Of a DNA stretch of 64,000 bases, positions 16,517 to 25,194 are shown in pieces; position 1 is the stretch's first letter; every line of letters starts with the position of its first letter. The DNA lies in contig NZ_CP011311.1 in NCBI RefSeq assembly GCF_000980815.1, positions 850,571 to 914,570 on the forward strand, given 5' to 3'. Source of the DNA: Corynebacterium camporealensis (GTDB lineage: Bacteria > Actinomycetota > Actinomycetes > Mycobacteriales > Mycobacteriaceae). Both the position numbers and the translations under genes were made by a program. A model generated the notes under the pieces. It made no database searches, was not told where the DNA came from, and saw only the letters and a list, made by a program, of their open reading frames with translations.

Positions 16517-18067
16517 ATGACTATCTCACGCCGAACCTTTTTCCGTGGTGCTGTGCTGCTGGCGTCGGTCGCTGGGCTGAGCGCGTGCAGTAACAACACC
16601 CCGCAGGGCTACGACGGGGAACCGCGTGCGCTGCCGATTCCGCCGCTGCTGGAAGGCGAGATGAAAGACGGGGTGCGCGAGTTCAAGCTGGACATGCGCA
16701 CCGGTCACAGTGAAATTTTGCCGGGCAACCCGGATACCCGCACCTGGGGGTTCAACGGTGACTTCTTAGGTCCTACCCTGCGCGTGAACGATGGTGAGCA
16801 GGTGCGCATGCACGTGCGCAATGACTTACCGGAGATGACCACGGTGCACTGGCATGGCATGAAGCTGCCTGCGCTTGCCGATGGCGGCCCGCACTCACCC
16901 ATCGACCCGGGCGAGACCTGGTCCCCAAGCTGGACCGTGGACCAGCCGCAGGCGACCTGCTGGTACCACCCGCACCCGCACGGTGTGACCGGCCTGCATT
17001 GCTACCGCGGCTTGGCCGGCGTGTTCATCGTCGCTGATGACAACGATGCGGAGCTGCCGCGTGAGTACGGCGTCGACGACATCCCGGTCGTGATTACTGA
17101 TGCCAAGTTCACCGACGATGGCCAGCTGGACAACCGCGTCGACCCGACCCTGGGCTTGCTGGGCAATACGCCGCTGGTCAACGGCATTACCAACGCCCGC
17201 TGGGAGGGTGATACCGGTCTGGTGCGCCTGCGCGTGGTCAACGGTGCGAACATGCGTTTTTGGAACCTGGCGCTGTCGAATGAGGCCCCGCTGCAGGTCG
17301 TGGCGACGGATTCCGGGCTTCTCGATGAACCCGTGACCGTCGATACCGTCCTGCTCAGTCCCGGCGAGCGCGTCGAGCTGCTGGTGGAGCTGCCTGCCGA
17401 TGACGACGTCATCCTGCAATCCCTGCCCGTCGAAGGCAACTTCGGCCTCCCGGAGGACGACGAGGTCGACTTCGGCTTCCAGGATTCTTACGACCTGCTG
17501 CAGCTGCGCGGTAACGGCGCGGGCGGCACAGTGCCTGCAACGCTTGTCGATGCCGATGTCCCCTCCGCCGAGGGACTCAAGGAACGCGAGTTCGTGCTCA
17601 ACACCTTCATGATTAATGGCGAGTACATGGACATGGCGCGGGTGGATGAGGTCATCGATAGCCGGGATCCGGAAATCTGGACCGTGATCAACGAAAACAG
17701 CGACTGGCCGCACAACTTCCACATCCATGACGCGCGCTTCCGCGTGCTGGAATTCGACGGTGGGGAAGTACCGACCGTCGGCTGGAAGGACACCGTGGCG
17801 CTGCCGCCAAAGTCGAAGGCGAAGCTGCTGGTGGAGTTCGGCTACCACCCGGACCCGACCGTGCCGTACATGTTCCACTGCCACATGCTCCTGCATGAAG
17901 ATGAGGGCATGATGGGCCAGTTCGTCGTCGTGGAACCAGGCGACAAGCCGGACGTGCGCGTCAACGCCCGTGCCTTGGTCCACGAAAAGCACGGCGGCCA
18001 TTCTGCGCACGCTGCCCAAAGCATCGATACTTCTCGTAGCCCGCAAAGGAATGCTGTGCTCGGCTAA
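16517..18067 (+). CDS. Multicopper oxidase, exported by Tat
   Basis: The 516-aa protein is a three-cupredoxin-domain multicopper oxidase of the CueO/CotA/bilirubin-oxidase type, which oxidises Cu(I), Mn(II) or phenols with O2. All four copper motifs are present: HWHG near residue 111, HPHPHG near 150, HNFHIHDARF near 398, and HCHMLLHEDEGMM near 453, the last giving the type-1 Cys/His/Met site. The N-terminus SRRTFFRG is a twin-arginine signal, followed by a hydrophobic stretch and GLSAC, a lipobox. It should therefore be folded in the cytoplasm and anchored outside as a lipoprotein. TAGACT lies 7 nt before the ATG, suggesting a leaderless mRNA. Confidence 0.92.
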   Translation: MTISRRTFFRGAVLLASVAGLSACSNNTPQGYDGEPRALPIPPLLEGEMKDGVREFKLDMRTGHSEILPGNPDTRTWGFNGDFLGPTLRVNDGEQVRMHVRNDLPEMTTVHWHGMKLPALADGGPHSPIDPGETWSPSWTVDQPQATCWYHPHPHGVTGLHCYRGLAGVFIVADDNDAELPREYGVDDIPVVITDAKFTDDGQLDNRVDPTLGLLGNTPLVNGITNARWEGDTGLVRLRVVNGANMRFWNLALSNEAPLQVVATDSGLLDEPVTVDTVLLSPGERVELLVELPADDDVILQSLPVEGNFGLPEDDEVDFGFQDSYDLLQLRGNGAGGTVPATLVDADVPSAEGLKEREFVLNTFMINGEYMDMARVDEVIDSRDPEIWTVINENSDWPHNFHIHDARFRVLEFDGGEVPTVGWKDTVALPPKSKAKLLVEFGYHPDPTVPYMFHCHMLLHEDEGMMGQFVVVEPGDKPDVRVNARALVHEKHGGHSAHAAQSIDTSRSPQRNAVLG

Positions 18068-18082
18068 GCTATCCTGCTTGCT

Positions 18083-18826
18083 ATGCACGAAGTCGATCCC
18101 CTCATCAACACCCTGTATCAGGTCTTTGACCTGATCGGAGTGGTGCTTAATGGCATCATCGGCGGCACGATTGCCCGCAAGCGCGAGTTCGACTTCGTGG
18201 GCTTTATCTTCCTCGCGCTGTTCTCGGCGTTGGGCGGCGGCATGATTCGCGACATGCTCATCGGCCAAGGCCCTGCCGCCGCAGTTTCCGACCCCTGGTA
18301 CTTAAGCCTCGCGATGGTCGGCGCCTTGATTGCATTCCTGACCGACTTCAAGGGCAAAGCCTGGGAAATCTTCCGCGCGCATGGCGATGCCGTCATTTTG
18401 GGCGTGTGGTCGATTACCGGCTGTGTGAAGGGCCTGACCTACGACATGCCGTTGGTCACCTGTGTCTTCCTGGGCCTGCTAACCGCCGTGGGCGGCGGCA
18501 TGCTCCGCGACGTCGCCTCCGGACAAACCCCGGGCATCTTCGGCGGCAGCCCGCTCTATGCCGTCCCTGCGATCATCGGCGGCATCGTCATGGTGACCTT
18601 CGCTCACTTCGAACACATGGCGCTGGGCATGATCATCTCGCCGTTCGTCGGCACCGGCCTCGCCGTCCTGGCCTATTGGCGCGGCTGGATCCTCCCACGC
18701 ACCGGCGTCGCCCCGGTCAACTACACTGCCGACCAAGTCAAAGCCATCGCGCGCCGGGCCGAGCGCAAAGGCTACCGTGCCGGCGCGAAGGCGCTGCGCA
18801 AGATGAAAAAGCGCCCGCGCGACTAG
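18083..18826 (+). CDS. TRIC/UPF0126 family membrane protein
   Basis: This 247-aa protein has two UPF0126 repeats, seven TM helices in total. The duplicated signature is visible as SALGGGMIRDMLIGQ (about residues 50-64) and TAVGGGMLRDVASGQTP (about 133-149). Prokaryotic TRIC proteins are trimeric cation channels; some relatives have been linked to glycine or other small-solute transport. The C-terminus is basic (RAERKGYRAGAKALRKMKK). It starts 15 bp after the oxidase stop, and TATCCT lies 7 nt before its ATG, so it could have its own leaderless transcript. Confidence 0.88.
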   Translation: MHEVDPLINTLYQVFDLIGVVLNGIIGGTIARKREFDFVGFIFLALFSALGGGMIRDMLIGQGPAAAVSDPWYLSLAMVGALIAFLTDFKGKAWEIFRAHGDAVILGVWSITGCVKGLTYDMPLVTCVFLGLLTAVGGGMLRDVASGQTPGIFGGSPLYAVPAIIGGIVMVTFAHFEHMALGMIISPFVGTGLAVLAYWRGWILPRTGVAPVNYTADQVKAIARRAERKGYRAGAKALRKMKKRPRD

Positions 18827-18909
18827 CGCCCGCCACTACTCCTGCCAAGCTGCATGAACACTGGTTTAATGGGGATGGCAAAGCGAGATAGGCAAGTGGG
18901 GGCAAAACC

Positions 18910-19749
18910 TTGAACGCTAACGAAGAACAAGAACCATTTCTTCAAAGAAGGCCGCCGTATTCCAAAACGCAAGTCAACAAACAAGGCAGTAACTGGCGTG
19001 ATGGGCGTGATTTTGATGAACAGCCGATAGATGAATTTTTGGCGTACTCCGCAATTCACATTGACGAACTGTTTGCTATCACGCGGAGGATGATCGCGAC
19101 CTTCGATTTCGGTATTGCCCCAATCGACGGGCTCACTGTGCGACCAGATAGTGGGGGCTATGCGTTGACAGCGAGAGTGAAGACAAAGAGCACGCTGCTA
19201 GAAAAGCTTCGCAGAATGCGCAGCATCCCCTTGATGAACATTCAGGATGTCGTTGGGATCAGGTTTGATTGTGACCTAACTTTGTCGCAGCAAAGCGAAG
19301 TAGCTAACTCCTTTGCAGAAACTTTTCGACAGCAAGGCGCGAAGCGCGTCGACATAAAGGACTTGAGAGACAAACCGCATTCCGGTTACCGGGCGGTCCA
19401 CCTTCACGTATACGCCAATGCTGGGCGCAGCGAGATTCAAATTCGGACCGCGTTACAGTCTCGCTGGGCTAATATCTATGAGAAAGCGGGCGATATCTAC
19501 GGTCGTGACATCCGCTACCTCCATGAAGGGGGAGAAATTCCAAAGAACGCTGAAAAGATGGTGCAGGATCTGCACCGCCTTTCACGCATCATCGAGCGAA
19601 TTGAGGCCTTATCGGATGAGCCTCGACTCAAACAACGACGAATGATTAAGAAGCTTCGTAAGGAAGCTAATGGCATACTAGACAGCAGTAACCACACGCT
19701 GGAGCTAGTAGCCGAAGCAAATGCAGCACAAGGAAGGAGGCTACGATGA
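18910..19749 (+). CDS. RelA/SpoT synthetase-domain protein (small alarmone synthetase or toxSAS type)
   Basis: The 279-aa protein has a single (p)ppGpp-synthetase fold and no HD hydrolase, TGS or ACT domain. Synthetase motifs appear in order: the G-loop TARVKTKSTLLEKL near residue 77, DVVGIRFDC near 115, the pocket KPHSGYRAVHLHV near 155, and SEIQIRTALQSRWA near 176. The catalytic residues look intact. A TTG start at 18910 follows GTGGGGG. Its stop overlaps the start of a 67-aa ORF by 4 bp, the layout of toxSAS toxin-antitoxin pairs. Base composition is about 43-50% G+C in sampled lines against 60-70% in neighbours, suggesting transfer. It could be a housekeeping RelS-type enzyme instead; toxicity is inferred. 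Confidence 0.82.
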   Translation: MNANEEQEPFLQRRPPYSKTQVNKQGSNWRDGRDFDEQPIDEFLAYSAIHIDELFAITRRMIATFDFGIAPIDGLTVRPDSGGYALTARVKTKSTLLEKLRRMRSIPLMNIQDVVGIRFDCDLTLSQQSEVANSFAETFRQQGAKRVDIKDLRDKPHSGYRAVHLHVYANAGRSEIQIRTALQSRWANIYEKAGDIYGRDIRYLHEGGEIPKNAEKMVQDLHRLSRIIERIEALSDEPRLKQRRMIKKLRKEANGILDSSNHTLELVAEANAAQGRRLR

Positions 19750-19949
19750 CGTCCTACTTAATCAGGTATCAGCGACGCACTGGCAAACTGCTCGATCTCA
19801 TTGAATTCGACTCACTCTACGACGCGACCATGAAGCGTCTAGAGCTTGATAAGACGAACGATGACCCTGATATCGAAATCGTAGCTATTGCGAGTGAAAG
19901 CGAATCCCAGCTGCGTGTTTCGCACTCCCGCTATTTCTCAGCAGCCTAA
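19746..19949 (+). CDS. Small ORF coupled to the RelA/SpoT gene, candidate antitoxin
   Basis: This 67-aa protein starts with an ATG that overlaps the preceding TGA (ATGA) behind a strong AAGGAGG, so it is clearly translated with its neighbour. It begins MTSYLIRYQRRTGKLLDLIE, then an acidic segment with DDPDIEIVAI, and ends RVSHSRYF. It looks like a small alpha/beta protein with no membrane segment and no DNA-binding motif I recognise. Known toxSAS antitoxins are small proteins that bind and block the synthetase, so that role is the natural hypothesis. It could also be an allosteric partner. Confidence 0.7.
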   Translation: MTSYLIRYQRRTGKLLDLIEFDSLYDATMKRLELDKTNDDPDIEIVAIASESESQLRVSHSRYFSAA

Positions 19950-19984
19950 ACACCGGCGGCTAGGGCTGCAGCGTGCAGAAATAT

Positions 19985-20028
19985 AACCCCAGTTCAACCT
20001 GTGAAAGACGCCGGTTGAGCTGGGGTTT
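19985..20028. terminator. Hairpin terminator between the RelA/SpoT pair and tRNA-Gln
   Basis: AACCCCAGTTCAACC pairs with GGTTGAGCTGGGGTT with one mismatch, and TTT follows on the plus strand. It can end both the small ORF and the tRNA transcript, which converge here. Confidence 0.8.
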
Positions 20029-20033
20029 AAGAG

Positions 20034-20105
20034 CTTCCCCACCAGGATTCGAACCTAGAATGACGGTACCAAAAACCGTAGTGTTGCCGATTACACCATG
20101 GGGAA
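20034..20105 (-). tRNA. tRNA-Gln (anticodon TTG)
   Basis: The 72-nt cloverleaf reads on the minus strand. Acceptor TTCCCCA pairs with TGGGGAA; the anticodon stem is ACGGT/ACCGT with loop TTTTGGT giving anticodon TTG; the T-stem is CTAGG/CCTGG with loop TTCGAAT. The discriminator is G and CCA is not encoded. Confidence 0.93.
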
Positions 20106-20207
20106 ACACAGCGAAGCTGTAGCCCATAGAGTACCGCATGATGGTGGTAGGGCAATAACCGGGTGGCTGTTGGGGTCTAAGCAGGGCCGGTAGCTAGGCT
20201 AATAGCT

Positions 20208-20816
20208 ATGGTGCGACAAAGGATGACCGGCCTGGAACGCCGTGAGCAACTAATCAACGTCGGGCGCGCAGCTTTTGCAGAACTCGGCTACGACGGTGCG
20301 AGCGTGGAGGAAATCTCTGCGCGCGCAGGCGTATCTAAGCCCGTGGTCTACGAACACTTCGGCGGCAAAGAAGGCCTGTTCGCGGTCGTTATTGACCGGG
20401 AGATGGTGGCGCTGGAAAGCGTGATTACCTCCGCGCTGGAGGAAGGCTCCTGGCGCGAGCGCATCGAGGCCGCCGCCCGGGCGCTGTTGACCTACGTCGA
20501 AGAAGAAACCGACGGCTTTATTATCTTGGTCCGCGATTCCAAGCCAGGTGCAGAGCGCAGCTATTCGACGCTGCTCAACGCGGCGGTCAGCCAGGTCTCC
20601 CACATCCTCGGCGAGGCCTTCCGTAGTCGCGGCTTCGATCCGGAGTTGGCTGTACTGTATTCGCAGGCGCTCGTCGGTATGGTCTCGACTACCGCGCAGT
20701 GGTGGTTGGATGAACGCAGCCCGGATAAAGACACCGTGGCAGCACACATTGTGAATTTGTGCTGGAATGGTCTTTCTGGCATGCAGGCACAACCGAAACT
20801 AGGGGGCGCACACTAA
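20208..20816 (+). CDS. TetR-family regulator upstream of mfd
   Basis: The 202-aa protein has a TetR N-terminal domain: RREQLINVGRAAFAELGYDG, then the helix-turn-helix VEEISARAGVSKPVVYEHFG. The C-terminal domain is all-helical with an exposed QWWLDE segment. It precedes mfd with a 1-bp TAA/ATG overlap, an arrangement I recall from M. tuberculosis Rv1019-mfd, so the regulator and repair helicase are probably co-transcribed. TAGGCT lies 7 nt before the ATG, suggesting a leaderless mRNA. The palindromic hexamer TAGCTA occurs twice around the start and could be an operator. Targets are unknown. Confidence 0.88.
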   Translation: MVRQRMTGLERREQLINVGRAAFAELGYDGASVEEISARAGVSKPVVYEHFGGKEGLFAVVIDREMVALESVITSALEEGSWRERIEAAARALLTYVEEETDGFIILVRDSKPGAERSYSTLLNAAVSQVSHILGEAFRSRGFDPELAVLYSQALVGMVSTTAQWWLDERSPDKDTVAAHIVNLCWNGLSGMQAQPKLGGAH

Positions 20817-23800
20817 TGGCAACCGCGATGCTAGCCGGTCTGCTGAAGACGGCGGCACAGGACCCGAAGCTCAAAGGCCTAGTTACCCAGGTAGGCACGC
20901 CGCACCTGCACTTGATGGGTATTGACCAGGTACGTCCGTGGGCACTGGGCACCCTGGCACAGCACGCCCCGGTGCTGGTCGTGACGGCGACTGGTCGTGA
21001 GGCAGAAGACCTCACCGCAGAACTCACGGCGATGCTAGGGGAGAAGGTCGCACTTTTCCCGGCATGGGAGACGCTGCCGCATGAGCGTTTGAGTCCGGGT
21101 GCGGATATCGTCGGCAAGCGTGCGCAGGTGCTGCACAACCTGGCCAACCTGCGCGTGGTGGTCGCCCCGGCGCGTGCGTTTAGCCAGCCGGTGCTCGAGC
21201 ACGTGGAGGGCCGCGAGCCGGTGCGCCTGGAAGAAGAGGCCGAGTACGACCTCACGCAGGTTGTCGAGGAGCTGCAGTTCCGCGCGTACAAGCACGTCGA
21301 TATGGTTGCTCGCCGCGGTGAGTATGCGGTGCGCGGTGGCATCGTGGATATTTTCCCGACCACGCTGGACTATCCGGTTCGCGTGGAGTTTTGGGGCGAT
21401 GAGGTTACTGATATTCGTCAGTTCTCGGTCGCGGACCAGCGCGCGATTGATGAGATTGATGTCCAGTCCGTCGAGATTTACCCGGCGCGCGAGCTGCCGA
21501 TTACGGACCAGGTCGCTGAGCGTGCCGCCGAGCTGTCCCGCGAGCACCCGGGCAATGCAGCCCTGGTGGAGCTGTTGAGCAAGGTCTCAGACAAAATTGC
21601 TGCCGATGGCATGGAGTCCTTACTTGCAGTGCTTTCCGATGCCCCTTTCGTCACCCTTCCAGAACTCATGCCAGAAGGCACCCATGTCGTCTTGGCGGCG
21701 CCGGAGAAGATTCGCACGCGCATTGCGGATCTGGAAAGCACCGATGCGGAGTTTTTAGAGGCCGGCTGGGAGGCCGCCGCGATGGGCGCGGATGGCCCGC
21801 TGGCGGTCTTTGATACCGAGTCGGCGAGCTTTCGTTCCTATGAGTCGCTCGAGGCCAGTGTCGAAAAGGCCGGTCTGCCGCTGTGGACGTTTGCCCCGCC
21901 GGGCATGCTGAGTGTCGATGATGCGGAAACGTTGCCGTTGGAGCTCGAGCCAGGGCCGACCCCGCGCGGTGACCTCAAGGAAATCGATGCGATGATGGCG
22001 CAGCTGCTTGCGCACACCAACAATGGTGGTCGCGCGGCGTTTGTGGCACCGTCGCCAGGTGCGATTAAGCGCATGGTCGACCGCTTTACCGAAAAGGGTA
22101 TTCGCGCGAAGGTCGCCACCCCGGGATGGGAGCCTTCCGCGGGCGAAGTAACCCTGTACCAGGCGCTCTCTCATGCCGGTCTGGTCTTCGACTCTGTCGT
22201 CGTGGTGACCGAGACGGATCTCACTGGTAACCGCGTCGGCGATATTGCCGGTGCTAAACGACGCCCTGCCAAACGCCGCAACCGCGTCGACCCGCTGGCG
22301 CTGAAGCAGGGGGATTTTGTGGTGCATGAGACCCATGGCATCGGCAAGTTCATCAAGATGGCTGAGCGCACCATTCAATCCGGTGATGAGACCAGCCGTC
22401 GTGAGTACATCGTGCTCGAATATGCGGCGTCCAAGCGCGGGCAGCCCGCGGACCAGCTGTGGGTACCGATGGATTCACTCGACCTGCTGTCGAAGTACAC
22501 CGGCGGCGAGGCCCCACGCGTGTCCAAGATGGGTGGTTCGGACTGGAAGAACACCAAGAAGAAGGCACGTGCTGCGGTCCGCGAAATCGCTGGCGAGCTC
22601 GTGGAGCTCTACGCCAAGCGTCAGGCCGCGCCGGGTCACCAGTTTGCCCCGGATTCGCCCTGGCAGGCGGAGATGGAAGATAACTTCCCCTTCGTCGAGA
22701 CCGAAGACCAGATGCTAGCTATCGATGCGGTGAAAGAGGACATGGAATCTACCGTGCCGATGGACCGCGTCGTGGTTGGCGATGTCGGCTACGGCAAGAC
22801 CGAGGTCGCCGTGCGCGCAGCTTTCAAGGCGGTCCAGGATGGTTGCCAGGTCGCCGTGCTCGTGCCGACGACGCTGCTGGCACAACAGCACTTCGATACC
22901 TTCAACGAGCGCATGGCTGGTTTCCCGGTCGAGATTCGCGTGCTCTCGCGCTTTACCTCGACCAAGGACGCCAAGGAAATTGTTAAGGGGCTGGCGGATG
23001 GCACGATTGATATTGTCATCGGCACGCATCGCCTCCTGCAGACCGGCGTGGGCTGGAAGAACCTAGGCCTCATCGTGGTCGATGAGGAGCAGCGCTTCGG
23101 CGTCGAGCACAAGGAGCACATCAAGGCGCTGAAGGCCTCTGTCGATGTGCTGACCATGTCCGCCACGCCGATTCCGCGCACCCTGGAGATGTCCATGGCA
23201 GGAATCCGTGAGATGTCGACGATTCTTACCCCGCCGGAGGACCGCCACCCGGTGCTGACCTACGTTGGCGCTTACGAGGACAAGCAGGTTGCGGCAGCCA
23301 TTCGGCGCGAGCTGCTTCGCGATGGCCAAACCTTCTTCATCCACAACAAAGTCTCCGACATCGAAAAGAAGGCTCGCGAACTGCGCACCCTGGTGCCCGA
23401 GGCGCGTATCGTCGTCGCGCACGGCCAGATGAACGAGGACGTGCTGGAAAAGACCGTTCAGGGATTCTGGGATCGCGAATACGACGTGCTGGTGTGTACC
23501 ACCATCGTGGAAACCGGTCTGGATATCGCGAATGCTAACACGCTGATCGTGGAAAATGCGCACCACATGGGTCTATCCCAGCTGCATCAGCTGCGCGGGC
23601 GCGTGGGTCGTTCCCGCGAGCGCGGTTACGCCTACTTCCTCTACCCGAAGGGATCCACGCTGACGGAGACCTCCTATGACCGCCTGGCCACCATTGCCCA
23701 GAACAACGATCTGGGCGCCGGCATGGCCGTAGCGATGAAGGACCTCGAGATGCGCGGTGCCGGCAACGTACTGGGCGCACAGCAGTCCGGCCACATCGCC

Positions 23801-24379
23801 GGAGTCGGCTTCGACTTGTATGTTCGCCTGGTCGGCGAGGCCGTCGAGACCTTCAAGGCCTTCGCGCGCGGTGAAACCCCACGCGTGGGCGATGAGGGAC
23901 CGAAGGAAATACGCATCGACCTGCCCGTGGATGCGCACATTCCGGAGTCCTACATCAACGCTGAGCGCCTGCGCCTGGAGGTCTACCGCAAGATCGCCGA
24001 GTCCAAGGACAACGACGACCTCAAACGCGCCGTCGAAGAAATGGAAGACCGCTACGGCCCACTACCCGAAGAAGTCCAGCGACTGCTCTCGGTGGCCCGC
24101 TTGCGCCACCAGGCGCGCCGGGGAGGCGTTAGCGACATCACCGTCCAAGGCACCCGCATCAAAGTCCACCCGGTGGAGCTGCCGGATTCCAAGCAGGTGC
24201 GCCTCAAGCGCATCTACCCGGGCGCGAATTACCGCGCGGCCGCCAAGGCCATCCAGCTGCCCTTCCCGAAGGCCGGCCCGAACGTCACCAGCCCGAAGCT
24301 GCGCGACGAGGACCTGCTGCAGTGGGTCGCGGACTTCCTGACCCAGATGTTCGATCTGGAGCGGGTGAAGGTCGCTTAG
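20816..24379 (+). CDS. mfd: Transcription-repair coupling factor
   Basis: Mfd removes RNA polymerase stalled at DNA lesions and recruits UvrA. The protein of about 1187 aa has the UvrB-homologous N-terminal module, the RNA-polymerase-interaction domain around residue 500 (QGDFVVHETHGIGKF), and the RecG-like translocase with Walker A GDVGYGKTEVA near residue 656, DEEQRFG and TMSATPIPRT. The C-terminal TRCF domain is complete. The ATG at 20816 shares its A with the tetR stop and follows GGGGGCG. Its stop overlaps the convergent nadC stop region by 4 bp. Confidence 0.97.
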   Translation: MATAMLAGLLKTAAQDPKLKGLVTQVGTPHLHLMGIDQVRPWALGTLAQHAPVLVVTATGREAEDLTAELTAMLGEKVALFPAWETLPHERLSPGADIVGKRAQVLHNLANLRVVVAPARAFSQPVLEHVEGREPVRLEEEAEYDLTQVVEELQFRAYKHVDMVARRGEYAVRGGIVDIFPTTLDYPVRVEFWGDEVTDIRQFSVADQRAIDEIDVQSVEIYPARELPITDQVAERAAELSREHPGNAALVELLSKVSDKIAADGMESLLAVLSDAPFVTLPELMPEGTHVVLAAPEKIRTRIADLESTDAEFLEAGWEAAAMGADGPLAVFDTESASFRSYESLEASVEKAGLPLWTFAPPGMLSVDDAETLPLELEPGPTPRGDLKEIDAMMAQLLAHTNNGGRAAFVAPSPGAIKRMVDRFTEKGIRAKVATPGWEPSAGEVTLYQALSHAGLVFDSVVVVTETDLTGNRVGDIAGAKRRPAKRRNRVDPLALKQGDFVVHETHGIGKFIKMAERTIQSGDETSRREYIVLEYAASKRGQPADQLWVPMDSLDLLSKYTGGEAPRVSKMGGSDWKNTKKKARAAVREIAGELVELYAKRQAAPGHQFAPDSPWQAEMEDNFPFVETEDQMLAIDAVKEDMESTVPMDRVVVGDVGYGKTEVAVRAAFKAVQDGCQVAVLVPTTLLAQQHFDTFNERMAGFPVEIRVLSRFTSTKDAKEIVKGLADGTIDIVIGTHRLLQTGVGWKNLGLIVVDEEQRFGVEHKEHIKALKASVDVLTMSATPIPRTLEMSMAGIREMSTILTPPEDRHPVLTYVGAYEDKQVAAAIRRELLRDGQTFFIHNKVSDIEKKARELRTLVPEARIVVAHGQMNEDVLEKTVQGFWDREYDVLVCTTIVETGLDIANANTLIVENAHHMGLSQLHQLRGRVGRSRERGYAYFLYPKGSTLTETSYDRLATIAQNNDLGAGMAVAMKDLEMRGAGNVLGAQQSGHIAGVGFDLYVRLVGEAVETFKAFARGETPRVGDEGPKEIRIDLPVDAHIPESYINAERLRLEVYRKIAESKDNDDLKRAVEEMEDRYGPLPEEVQRLLSVARLRHQARRGGVSDITVQGTRIKVHPVELPDSKQVRLKRIYPGANYRAAAKAIQLPFPKAGPNVTSPKLRDEDLLQWVADFLTQMFDLERVKVA

Positions 24380-25194
24380 AAGTCCAGGCCCAAATCCAGT
24401 ACGGGCGCGGAGTGGGTCAGCTCGCCGACGGCGACAAAATCCACTCCGGTCGCGCCGTACTCGGCAGCATTGTCTAAGGTCAGACCGCCCGATGCTTCGA
24501 GCACCACGCTTTGCGATGCCACCATCTCCACCGCCTGCCGCACCTCAGCAGGGGTGAAGTTATCCAACATCACCACATCTGGATTAAGCGGCAGCACCTC
24601 GGCTAGCTGCTCGAGGTTGTCGACCTCGATTTCGCAAGCTAGGTCTGGGTAGGCTGCAAGCACCTTTTCAAAGGCCGCGGTTACTGAGCCTGCTGCGGCG
24701 ATGTGGTTGTCTTTGATTAAGGCGGCATCGCCAAGCCCTAAGCGGTGATTGACACCGCCGCCGCAGCGTACTGCGTACTTTTCCAACAGGCGCAGGCCAG
24801 GGGTGGTCTTGCGGGTATCGCGCACCCGTGTATTGCCCACTGCTGCCAGCGCGCTGGCCCATTGGTCCGTCACCGTCGCAATGCCGGAAAGGTGACAGAG
24901 CAGATTTAAAAAGGTGCGCTCTGCCGTGAGCAGCTTCCGGGTCGGTGCTTCGATGGTGGCCACGACGTCGCCGGGGCGCACGCGGGTGCCATCGGGGACG
25001 GTGGTGATGGAGGCATCGGAAAGCACGTGCTCAATGTAGACCGCACCGCAGATGATGCCCTCTGCCCGGGCGCGGACCTGGGCGGTGGTGTGGGCATCGG
25101 CGTCGATGGTGGCCAGGGTGGTGTAGTCCGGGCCGTAGGCGAGATCCTCAGCGAAAGCGGCCTCAATGACCGCGGTAGCGTCGGGTGCCTGCAT
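24376..25194 (-). CDS. nadC: Nicotinate-nucleotide pyrophosphorylase (carboxylating)
   Basis: NadC turns quinolinate and PRPP into nicotinate mononucleotide. The 272-aa protein has the N-terminal half with the AERTFLNLLCHLSGIAT helix, the RDTRKTTPGLRLLEKYAV active-site segment, and GGGVNHRLGLGDAALIKDNH, with the catalytic Arg, Lys and His residues. The nadA stop and nadC start overlap by one base (TAATG), so translation is coupled. The regulator and nadS reported near nadAC in C. glutamicum are not next to the genes here. Confidence 0.97.
   Translation of the reverse strand: MQAPDATAVIEAAFAEDLAYGPDYTTLATIDADAHTTAQVRARAEGIICGAVYIEHVLSDASITTVPDGTRVRPGDVVATIEAPTRKLLTAERTFLNLLCHLSGIATVTDQWASALAAVGNTRVRDTRKTTPGLRLLEKYAVRCGGGVNHRLGLGDAALIKDNHIAAAGSVTAAFEKVLAAYPDLACEIEVDNLEQLAEVLPLNPDVVMLDNFTPAEVRQAVEMVASQSVVLEASGGLTLDNAAEYGATGVDFVAVGELTHSAPVLDLGLDF

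Noticed and set aside
16895..18268. 457-codon minus-strand open frame
   Set aside because: Antisense to the multicopper oxidase and running into the next gene; no start signal.
19985..20105. tRNA-Gln 3' end as an attachment site
   Set aside because: I looked for a repeated tRNA end on the far side of the low-G+C insert and found none; there is no integrase.
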